Source of the DNA: Aureobasidium sp. EXF-3400
Lineage: Eukaryota; Ascomycota; Dothideomycetes; Dothideales; Saccotheciaceae
Assembly (NCBI GenBank): GCA_024195585.1
Contig: SWBL01000220.1
Span: 23,271-87,270 of the forward strand
Direction: 5' to 3'
DNA length: 64,000 bases
Shown piece after piece: positions 23,499-33,186 of this stretch. Each line of letters begins with the position of its first letter. Within the stretch, counting starts at the first letter, position 1. The translations under genes and the position numbers were made by a program. A model generated the notes under the pieces. It was not told where the DNA came from. It worked only from the letters and a program-made list of their open reading frames with translations, and made no database searches.

Positions 23499-25781
23499 AT
23501 GAGCAGACCTGCGGCCAGCACGTCTGCGCGATCGTCCAATGGCTTTCTATCCTCCTCTCCATGGGCCCAACAGTCGATTCTGAGGGATCTGGCGGATGCT
23601 GAAGAAGAGGAAGAGGATGAAGAAGCTGTTACCGTTGTGGGCGCAGGTGAGGACCATATGGCCAGCCACGAGTATTCCATGTCTGGCTCGTACCGAAGGA
23701 CTTCCTATGTCGCATCTGGACCACGCCCATTCTTTCCTTCAGCTTCAGCGCCGGATTCGAGACGAGCGAACGAACAGGATCGGGAAGCTGCCCTCGCTGA
23801 AGAACGAAGTCTTTTGCGAGACAATCAGTTGATTCCCCCGAAACACCCTCGGACCACAAGTACCGTGTCGAATAAGCCCAGCGGGCTGTTGCAAAAGAAT
23901 TTTGTCGGCGGGTTTGTGCCTAGAAAAGGCAGTGCCGACGGAGAGTCGGCCATTGAGGAGGGAGGGCCGGACGAAAACACCTCTCTGCTGGGTAATCCAG
24001 CTGAACCATATGGAGGAGTTGATGCTCCTGAGGATATCGACAAGAGGTGGGAAGAGGCCGTTGCGTCGGGCAAAATCAAGACAACCTGGCAAAGAGAAGC
24101 GGTTGTTCTGGCAAGATACTCGCGTTCTTTGATCTTGACTTTCCTATTACAATATTCCCTGACTGTCACTTCGGTCTTCACGGTCGGTCACATTGGCAAG
24201 ACTGAGTTGGGGGCCGTCTCTCTTGCTTCAATGAGTGCCAATATTACTGGCTATGCCATGTTCCAGGGACTGGCTACTAGTCTAGACACATTATGTCCCC
24301 AGGCCTACGGTAAGATCCCTCAAAGGACGACATCACGGCTGCTGCTGGTTTCTTGTCTTACTCCAATGGAAATCTTCTCTGAGCTGTGAGGTAATGGGTC
24401 GGAGAGAGCATCTGTCTTACAGAGTTGAGCGCATCCATCCAGCAAAGCCGTGATGTTACTACCACTCAGTTCCTTGAAAATATGCTGACTGTATTTCTGC
24501 TTTAGGTTCGGGTAACCGGACTCTCGTTGGTCTCCAGCTTCAACGTATGGTTTACTTTCTGTGGGTGATCACTATCCCCATCGCTATCGTGTGGACAAAC
24601 GGACCGAGAATCATCGGCGCAATCGTGCCAGACCAGGCGACCGCAGACCTGGCAGGACGATACCTTCAGATCCTCGTGATTGGTACTCCAGGTTATGCTG
24701 CATTTGAAGCAGGAAAAAGATTTGTGCAGGCACAAGGAAAGTTTTCTGCGACACTTATCGTGCTTCTGGTGTGCGCACCCCTCAATGTGTTCCTACATTG
24801 GCTCTTCGTCTGGGTATGTATCAAAATGCCAAAAGTTCATTTCATCACTGACAGTATTCTAGAAATTCCAATGGGGATTCATCGGAGCTCCCATTGCTGT
24901 GGTGACCATAGAGAACCTGATGCCACTGTGCCTGTTCCTCTACGTTCGTTTTGTTGGCGGCTCAGAATGTTGGGGAGGATTCACTCGTCTCGCTTTCAAA
25001 AACTGGATGCCGATGATTAGACTTGCTCTTCCTGGTCTTGTAATGGTTCTTGCCGAATACCTGGCTTTCGAGATTTTGACACTCTCGGCAAGTTGGATCT
25101 CACCAACTCATCTTGCAACACAGAGCGTTCTCAGCACAATCTCGAGCATCACTTACCAGATTCCCTTCCCGATCAGTATCGCAGCAAGCACCCGCATTGC
25201 TAATCTCATCGGTGCAACGCTTTCAGATGCCGCCAAGGTCAATGCCAAGGTCTCACTGTATGCTGCTTTGATCGTGGGTATCTTCAACATGATCTTGTTA
25301 AGCTCTTGCAGAGAGTATATCCCGAGGCTGTTTACCAACGACGCCGATGTCATTGCGCTTACAGCGAAAACACTTCCTTTGAACGCTGCCTTCCAAATGT
25401 TCGACTCAATTGCTGCTCTCTGCAATGGTATTTTGCGTGGTCTCGGTCGGCAGGAGGTTGGAGGCTACGTGAACCTGTTTGCTTACTATGTCGTAAGTCA
25501 AATCTTTTTATTGGTTGTGGATCATCTGCTAATGATTCGTAGATTGCCATGCCCATTTCATTCGGGACTGGATTTGGTCTGCACTGGGACCTCTATGGAC
25601 TATGGGCTGTGAGTAATCTCTTTACTTCATAGGTTATGACCATTTGCTAATATTCTATCTTCAGGGTCCTGCAATTGCACTCATGATTGTTGCTGCCGTC
25701 GAGTGCTGGTTCATTTACACGACTAGCTGGGAAAAGGCTGTCGAAGAAGCTCAGGAGAGAAATGCTCAAGGAAACTCCTAA
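23499..25781 (+). CDS. MATE-family efflux transporter
   Basis: Multi-antimicrobial extrusion transporter, a membrane antiporter that exports organic compounds (yeast relative Erc1/YDR338C). Five exons (23499-24309, 24506-24813, 24863-25492, 25543-25608, 25665-25781) give 643 aa. The first 190 residues or so are a hydrophilic, Ser-rich, acidic cytosolic extension, as in the fungal branch. The membrane part starts near YSRSLILTFLLQYSLTVTSV and shows the MATE marks LGAVSLASMSANITGYAMFQG, ATSLDTLCPQAYGSGN and, in the second half, ATQSVLSTISSITYQIPFPI. Intron 1 is 196 nt, four times the usual length here. Substrate cannot be read from the sequence. The start ATG precedes MSRPAASTSARSS, the first in frame after the promoter. 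Confidence 0.9.
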
Positions 25782-26070
25782 TAGCATCTTTGTGTTGTTG
25801 GGTACCTAGTATTGTATTGTATATATGTATATATATGTTGGCAGCTTGTAGCCGCTTCGCCTTATCAGCTACAATGATTTGCACCGACATAGCTGTTACG
25901 AGATGCGGACATGAGTCGGGTGATAAGCAACGTGTTTGGCCGACGCGGGGTCTCGGCATTGATGATTGCCCCACGTATGGTCGGTCCGGCCGTGACGGCA
26001 TCCGACGTGTCTTCTGGACAGTAACTCCCATGCATGCTCGAGATTGTGTCTCGCATGCCGAAGCATCGTA

Positions 26071-26984
26071 ATGCCAGAGACGCTCCTTGGAATCCGCAGC
26101 GATGACCAGGGCCGCACCGAAACCATAGCTCCCGGTCAGGAGGAGCATCTTCCCGCCCTCTGCGCAAAGGTGCATGCCAGAGTCACAGCATTCCTGGACG
26201 CACAAGCATCCACCGACCGCCTACGAGGTGTACAGGACCAGACTCGCCTGAGTCTCAAGATCCTCGCAGAAGCGCTTGAGCGATACAGGTTGGTTACTCG
26301 CATTGGTCGCTGCCTCGAATCCGGCTGACAAGCAGTCTAGTCTTGCCGAACTCTCCTTCTCGTACAATGGCGGCAAGGACTGTCTAGTCCTCCTCATCCT
26401 CTATCTTGCCGCTTTGCATGCACACTCAGTAAAGACCGCAACGCCGTTGCCGGAAAAGTTGGAGTCTGTCTACATTGTGTCGCCTCATCCATTCACCGAG
26501 GTCGAGGACTTTGTACAACTATCCATCGACACATATCATTTGAATTTGGCTCGTTATGCCGCGTCCATGAAACAAGCCTTTGAGGACTATCTCCACGACA
26601 ATACCCAGGTCAAAGCGATATTCGTAGGCACGCGGCGGACGGATCCTCATGGAGCCACTTTGAAGTACTTTGACCCAACGGATAGAGGATGGCCGGCCTT
26701 TATGAGAATACATCCCGTGATAGACTGGCACTATGCCGAGGTGTGGACTGTGAGTTTGTCACTTTCAACACCCAGGAAGAACGTTCCACTAATTTTGATT
26801 GTAGTTTATACGACATCTAAACATACCCTACTGCTCGCTGTATGACAAGGGCTATACTTCTCTGGGAGGAACGACAGATACACATCCCAACCCCGTGCTG
26901 AAAGCGGACACCGAGAACGATTCATACCGCCCTGCTTACGAGTTGGTGCAAGACGAGGAGGAGAGACTAGGAAGAGACCGATGA
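26071..26984 (+). CDS. FAD1: FAD synthetase (FMN adenylyltransferase)
   Basis: Transfers AMP from ATP to FMN to make FAD. Three exons (26071-26288, 26341-26749, 26805-26984) give 268 aa, near the size of yeast Fad1. The PAPS-reductase-like fold is recognised from SFSYNGGKDCLVLL (the PP-loop-like motif), FVGTRRTDPHGATLKYFDPTD, MRIHPVIDWHYAEVWTFIRH and IPYCSLYDKGYTSLGGTTDT. The intron 1 acceptor used is TCTAG at 26340, because it restores the frame and the protein ERYSLAELSFSYNGGKD; the CAG five bases upstream would not. MET5 follows on the same strand. Confidence 0.93.
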
Positions 26985-27848
26985 TGCTAGGAAACCCGAT
27001 ACATAATAGACTATGCAGCGCAGAATGCACGCCGTTGGACAATCAACTCGCCATGGTTCCTCTAGATGACCAAAGGTGGCGGTGGCAAGCAGAAAGTCGA
27101 TATAAGCATAGAGAATTCTCGACCAGAGTCGTGACGACTACGATTCGAGCGTGAGGCAGGGCTGGCCAAAGGCGCAAAGCTCAACACGAGAGGCGCGGTG
27201 CAAGCCGTGTCGTTGATTCATGGTCGGGCTTTGTAAGTCGTGCACCAAGGCTCGGGATTAGCTCGCGAGCACATCAAACTGCTAAAGTCAGTAACTCCTA
27301 CGCTTCTTCCACGCAGGTTCGCGAGCGACGACCTTAGCATCAAAAGGCACGATACTTTCTAGATTAGATTTGCACCCAAAGAGAGCCTACAGTTCATCAC
27401 ATCTCACAGGATACTGCCCTATCACTCGAAGATATTGTGCATTTTGATAGCTATACGCGTTACGGCGGGCCCCGCGACGAGAGCGGCGGAGATCTAATGA
27501 GATGGCTTGGCAACGTGTGGGGTGAAGGCAGCCAATGACCCAAGATTCAGAGGTCACAAAGGCCGGCATCGCAATGTCGCCATCCGTAATCGAGGAAAAT
27601 GTCACTAGATGCCGGCATGCACCAGAGGCGGTTGATGGGAGACTCGGTCTGAGATGAGCAATTGAACGGCAATTCTGGTCACGCTTTGAACGAACGCCGC
27701 CTCCCGCCTCGGGCTATTGTATTTTCCAAATCTACATCGCCCCCACTACCTGCCTTGTCCTTCTCATTGTTCTCCTTTCTTTTTCTTCAGAACTCTCATC
27801 CCGTATAGAACTCTTGTCGAGTTCGTTATACAGGCTATCATTGCGGCC
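26985..27848. other. Intergenic region FAD1 to MET5
   Basis: 864 bp holding the FAD1 3' end and the MET5 promoter. No gene is supported. Two palindrome-like sites near the MET5 start are listed separately. Confidence 0.5.
27574..27618. promoter_or_regulatory. Two ATGNNNNCAT sites upstream of MET5
   Basis: ATGTCGCCAT (27574-27583) and ATGCCGGCAT (27609-27618) lie 266 and 231 bp before the MET5 ATG. The Neurospora sulfur regulator CYS3 and Aspergillus MetR bind ATGRYRYCAT; the first site differs at one degenerate position, the second at two. Control of a sulfite reductase gene by such a factor would fit, but the match is imperfect. Confidence 0.3.
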
Positions 27849-30800
27849 ATGGCTTCCATCTTGACTGCTGGAGAGGCTGGTAAGCAGAATCGCAATGCTG
27901 ACCAATAATTGCTCCATTGACTGACCACGTCCAGTTGCACGCATTGCATACCTGGCCAGCGACGTAGTCGTCTCTGTCCAGCCTACTCTCGCTACAGACT
28001 CCGAGTTCTCCAACTTCTTCACAACCTACCAACAAAACAAGGCTTCAGGACTGGTCTCTACATCTCCCGAGGTATGCTTTTGCCTCCCAATTCACAATTT
28101 GTTCTGCCACTGACCAATTCTACCCCAGATCATTCCTGTCAAGCACAATGCCGACCCCCTGCTCTCGGCTTTCCAACCCCTTCGCTCCGGCAAGCTCGTC
28201 TCGGTAACAACCTCGTCTTCGATCTTGGTCCGCGTCGTCCCCCACCTTTACAAGCTCGCACAATACCCCGTAGTCTTGCACGTAGCACTCCAACCCGCTG
28301 GCTACCCTGATTACTCAGACATCACCTCCATCAGACAGTCAGGCTTCACTTTCCTTCAGTCTGAGTCGCTGCAGGAGGCACAAGATCTGGCCGTGACTGC
28401 ACACGCTCTGGCCATCAAGTCTGGAAAGGGTGTTATCCACTTCTTCGACTCTGCCAACCTCGCCAATGACAACCCCGTTGCACAGGAAGACAGAGAGCTG
28501 GTCAGAAAGATTCTGAAGATTGAGCAACACTCCCGAGCTGGCTCGACCGAGTCAGGTCTCTATGCAGACGACGGAAAGGTCGCCACCCGTACCTCCACTG
28601 GTGTAAATGGCTCAGCCACCCCTGAACGTACAGGAGCATCCGAAGAGAAGCCCGCATCCGCCCAGATCAGCGATCGTGAATCGTCGAGTGGTTCAAGCTC
28701 TGATGATCGCAATGGCAGCAGTGACAGCGCATCCGTTGTCTCTTCCAACGCGACTTCTGTCGAGTCTGTGGCAAGCCGCGCCATCACTTCTGAGGACATC
28801 GACAACTTCACCACCCAAATCTGGTCTGAGCTATACGAATCTACTGGAAGAAAGTACAAGGCCTTTGAGTACTCTGGTCCCGAGGATGCAGAGTCGGCTG
28901 TCTTCTTGTTCGGCTCTGATACTGCTCTTTTCGCTCAGGAAGTCGACAAGGCCAGTTCTTCCGATGAGTTCTACGGTGCTGGTATCGTTACTGCTCGTCT
29001 TTACAGACCCTGGTTGGGCGCAAAACTTCTCCAGACTCTTCCTAAGAGTTTGAAGAGGATTGCTGTCCTGGAGCAGATTCGCCGCAAGACGACTCGTTGG
29101 GGCCCTCTTCTTCTTGACCTCCTCGTCTCCATCAAGACCGCTGGAACCGCAGGTCCTCTGATTGTTGGTCACCAGCTCGGTTACATCGAGCCTTCGACAA
29201 TCCGCCAGGCACTCAAGGGTATCTTCCAGAACCTGTCTTCTCCTTCACCTATCCAGAACCTCGAGATCGGAAACCACGAGGGTCCTAAGGACGCCGAGAA
29301 GGGATTCGAGCTGGAGCAGCCCAAGGTTGAGAATGCATACATGAAGATCCTCGACCAACTGTTCGGAGATCGTCTTTACGTCGCCAACAGACTTGGAGCT
29401 GATGATGCAGGTGTCTCGAACGAGATCAGCGCAACTCCCGAATACGGCTTCGGTTCCCTTGTGGCACGCTCCGAGCACAGAGAGCGCTTCGTTTCCGAAG
29501 TGCAATCTGCTGCCAAGTCCGGTGACTTCGCCACCGACGCCCCTAAGCAACAGCTCTCCCAATGGCTTCTCGAGGCCCAGCAAGCCTCTAAGGCAAACAA
29601 CCTTGCCCCCGAGGTCATTTCTAGCCTGAGCAGCGATAAGTCTGCTTTGGCTACTGAGCTCCTCTCCAACAAGGGTCTCTTCTTCAAGGAGTCGCAATGG
29701 CTTATCGGTTCCGATGCATGGTCTTATGACTTGGGCAACTCCGGTGTTCACCACGTTCTCGCATCTGACAAGAATGTCAACATGCTCATCATCGACTCGC
29801 AGCCCTACTCGGAGAGAGCTGCTGCTGACGCTTCAAGAAGAAAGAAGGACATCGGTCTTTACGCCATGAACTTCGGCAATGCCTATGTCGCGTCGGTCGC
29901 TGTCTACAGCTCCTACACTCAAGTCTTGCAGTCCATGCTTGAGGCTGAGCAGTTCAACGGACCCTCGGTTGTTGTTGCCTACCTTCCCTACAGCAAGGAA
30001 ACCGACTCGCCTATGTCCGTTCTGCAGGAGACCAAGAAGGCTGTTGACATCGGTTACTGGCCTCTTTACAGATGGAACCCTCGTGCAGAGGAGAACGGCG
30101 AGGAGAACTTCCAGCTGGACTCTGAGCGCATCAGACAAGAGCTCAAGGAGTTCCTCAAGAGAGACAACTACCTTACTCAGCTGATGAAGAGACATCCCCA
30201 GTTCAGTGCCAACCTCTCGCAGTCCTACGGATCTGAGGTTCGTCAGCTTCAAAAGCGCAAGGCCAAGGATGCCTACAGCAGCCTGCTTGATGATCTGCAA
30301 GGCGCTCCTTTGACTATCTTGTTCGCTTCAGACAACGGCAACTCCGAAAACCTCGCCAAGCGTCTTGGTAACCGTGGCAAGGCTAGAGGATTGAAGACCA
30401 TGGTCATGGCTATGGATGAATACCCTCTGGAGGATCTCTCAACTGAGGAGAACGTCGTCATGATTGCTAGTGTTGCTGGTCAGGGTGAGTTCCCTCAGAA
30501 TGGCAGAAACTTCTGGGAGGGCGTCAAGAACTCTACCGACCTGGACCTTGCCAGCCTCAACTTCTCCGTCTTTGGTCTTGGAGACAGTCACTACTGGCCC
30601 AGAAAGGAGGACAAGATCTACTACAACAAGCCCGCAAAGGATCTTTACGCCAGAGTGGTCACTCTTGGTGGCAAGTCTCTTGTTGATTGCGGTCTCGGTG
30701 ATGACCAGGACCCTGATGGCTACCAAACTGCTTACAACGAGTGGGAGCCCAAGCTTTGGGATGCCCTGGGTGTTGGCAACGTCGAGGGACTTCCTGATGA

Positions 30801-32584
30801 GCCCCCACCGATCACCAACGAGGACATCAAGATTGCATCAAACTTCCTTCGTGGAACCATTGTGGAGGGTCTCCAGGACCAGTCTACTGCAGCCATCTCC
30901 GCTGCCGATCAGCAGCTGACTAAGTTCCACGGTACTTACATGCAGGATGATCGCGATCTTAGAGACGAGCGCAAGGCCCAGGGCCTTGAGCCTGCATACT
31001 CTTTCATGATCCGTTGCCGTCTGCCTGGTGGTGTCGCCACTGCAGACCAGTGGGTCCAGATGGACGCTATTGCTTCGACTCTGGGTAACGAGACTATGAA
31101 GTTGACTACCCGTCAAACCTTCCAGTTCCACGGCGTCGTCAAGAGCAAGCTGAAGCCAGCCATGCAGGCTATCAACAAGGCTCTTATGACCACTATTGCC
31201 GCTTGTGGTGATGTTAACCGCAACGTCATGTGCAGCAGTTTGCCAGAGCACTCTGAGTACCATGCTGAGGTTCATGCAAGCTCCAAGTTGATCAGCGACC
31301 ACCTTTTGCCTTCCACTACTGCTTACCACGAGATCTGGCTCAAGGATGAGAACGACAACAAGACTCAGGTCGCTGGAGACGCCGTCCAGGATCACGAGCC
31401 TCTGTACGGTCCCACCTACTTGCCCCGCAAGTTCAAGATCACTATCGCCATCCCTCCTCACAACGACACTGATGTCTACGCTCACGACGTTGGTCTCATT
31501 GCCATCAAGGGTGAAGATGGACATCTTGCTGGATACAACCTGCTGGCTGGTGGTGGTATGGGAGCCACTCACAACAACAAGAAGACCTACCCTCGTACTG
31601 GTAGTCTTCTTGGTTACGTCTCCAAGGATAAGGTTCACATTGCTTGCGAGAAGGTCATGCTCGTCCAGCGTGACAACGGTGATCGCAAGAACCGCAAGCA
31701 CGCTCGTCTGAAGTACACCATCGATGACATGGGTGTTGACGTCTTCAAGGCAGAGGTCGAGAAGTACTGGGGTGAGAAGTTCGAGGAGGCTCGTCCGTTC
31801 CACTTCAAGAGCAACATCGACACCTTTGGCTGGCAGAAGGATGAGAACGGCCTGAACCACTTCACAATGTTCATTGAGAACGGACGTATCGAGGATACTG
31901 CCGACTTCCCCATGAAGAGTGGTCTGCTGGAGGTTGCCAAGGCACACAAGGGTGAGTTCCGCCTCACTGGTAACCAGCACCTTATCCTGTCCAATGTCAG
32001 CGACGAGGAACTGCCCAAGATGAAGGAGATGCTGGCCAAGTACAAGCTTGACAACACCAACTTCAGTGGACTCCGCCTTAGCAGCAGTGCTTGTGTGGCT
32101 TTCCCTACTTGTGGTCTTGCCATGGCAGAGTCCGAACGCTACCTGCCCGAACTCATCAGCAAGCTTGAGGGCGTGCTCGAGGAGAACGGTCTTCGTCAAG
32201 ACAGCATCGTGATGCGCATGACTGGATGTCCCAACGGTTGTGCCCGTCCTTGGCTTGCCGAGGTGGCCTTTGTCGGCAAGGCTTATGGCGCATACAACAT
32301 GTACCTTGGTGGTGGTTACCACGGCCAACGTCTGAACAAGCTCTTCCGCAGCTCCATCATGGAGGAGGAGATTCTCGGCATCATGAAGCCGCTGCTCAAG
32401 CGCTACGCGACCGAGAGAAACGAGGGCGAGCAGTTCGGAGACTTCTGTATCCGCATTGGCATGATCAAGCCCACTACCGAGGGCAAGTTCTTCCACCACG
32501 ACGTAAGTACCGACATGCACACATCATTGAGACATTCAACTAACACATATACAGACGGCCGAGGTTGAATCGGATGAAGAGTAA
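27849..32584 (+). CDS. MET5: Sulfite reductase (NADPH) hemoprotein beta-component
   Basis: Carries the sirohaem/4Fe-4S centre that reduces sulfite to sulfide in sulfur assimilation, working with the flavoprotein alpha subunit (Met10), which is not in the window. Four exons (27849-27879, 27935-28071, 28129-32502, 32555-32584) give 1523 aa, close to yeast Ecm17/Met5. In order: an N-terminal pyruvate-ferredoxin-oxidoreductase-like region, a flavodoxin domain (LTILFASDNGNSENLAKRLG, from about 780), and the nitrite/sulfite reductase halves (TRQTFQFHGVVKSKLKPAM, near 1055). The cluster ligands are C1378 and C1384 (ACVAFPTCG) and C1423 and C1427 (TGCPNGCARP). A Ser-rich acidic linker sits near residues 185-250. 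The first exon is only 31 nt and the last 30 nt. Codon use is strongly biased, suggesting high expression. Confidence 0.95.
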
Positions 32585-32707
32585 GGATATACCCGTCGAT
32601 TTTGTCAAGTTCTTTCATCAGCATGTAGATTGGCGTTTTGGAGCGGTCGGACGAGCGTTTGGTTCAAACAAAATTTGTACAGTACATGGGTCTTTGCCAT
32701 GAAAGTG

Positions 32708-32753
32708 GAATAGTAGTTCAACATTTACCATGATAATGAATAGTAGTTCAACA
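32708..32753 (+). repeat. 16-bp direct repeat after MET5
   Basis: GAATAGTAGTTCAACA occurs at 32708-32723 and again at 32738-32753, a spacing of 30 bp, in the probable MET5 3' untranslated region. It looks like a local duplication. Confidence 0.85.
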
Positions 32754-32832
32754 GTCACAAAAGGCCGCGATAAGTGACAAAGACGAATTTGTTGTATGAG
32801 AGGAGGTGACACGGCTAGGCACGGAACTGAGC

Positions 32833-32866
32833 GGGGGCTGGGACGGGCAGGGCGGGCCAGGGCGGG
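32833..32866 (+). promoter_or_regulatory. G-rich tract able to form a G-quadruplex
   Basis: Seven runs of three or more G (32833-32837, 32840-32842, 32845-32847, 32850-32852, 32854-32856, 32860-32862, 32864-32866) are separated by loops of only 1-3 bases. The right half is a perfect tandem copy of the 10-mer CAGGGCGGGC (32848-32857 and 32858-32867). It lies about 320 bp upstream of TSC1. Folding or factor binding is inferred. Confidence 0.6.
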
Positions 32867-33186
32867 CCGAGTGCAGGCACAACCAAAGACAAGGCAATGA
32901 CGAAGGGTGTCGCGGCTTATCTTTGATGAATTCAGACATTGGGAAAGGCAGGTATCGATAACAAAGGCGTCTTTGTCGAGCATTTGACAGCCGCAATAGG
33001 AAGAAGGGCCGCGCCGGGAATGCTGGATGCAGAGCCAACACAAAGGGAGATTCTTTGAGACGCGCAACTTGACGGGCTTGGATTGAATGAAGACTCGCGA
33101 CCAACAAAACATGGCGTGAGCAGGCACGTCTGCCCTCGATCAGCACTTGTCGACGTTTGTAAATTGGAGCGCTTTGCCGCGCAATC

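Larger units (their letters stand above)
32585..33186. other. Intergenic region MET5 to TSC1
   Basis: 602 bp with the MET5 3' end and the TSC1 promoter. It contains a 16-bp direct repeat and a G-rich tract, both listed separately. No gene is supported. Confidence 0.5.

Noticed and set aside
30838..32520. 560-codon open frame on the minus strand inside MET5
   Set aside because: It is the antisense shadow of a highly codon-biased gene; its product is a Leu/Val-rich string with no domain, while the plus-strand frame has all sulfite reductase motifs.
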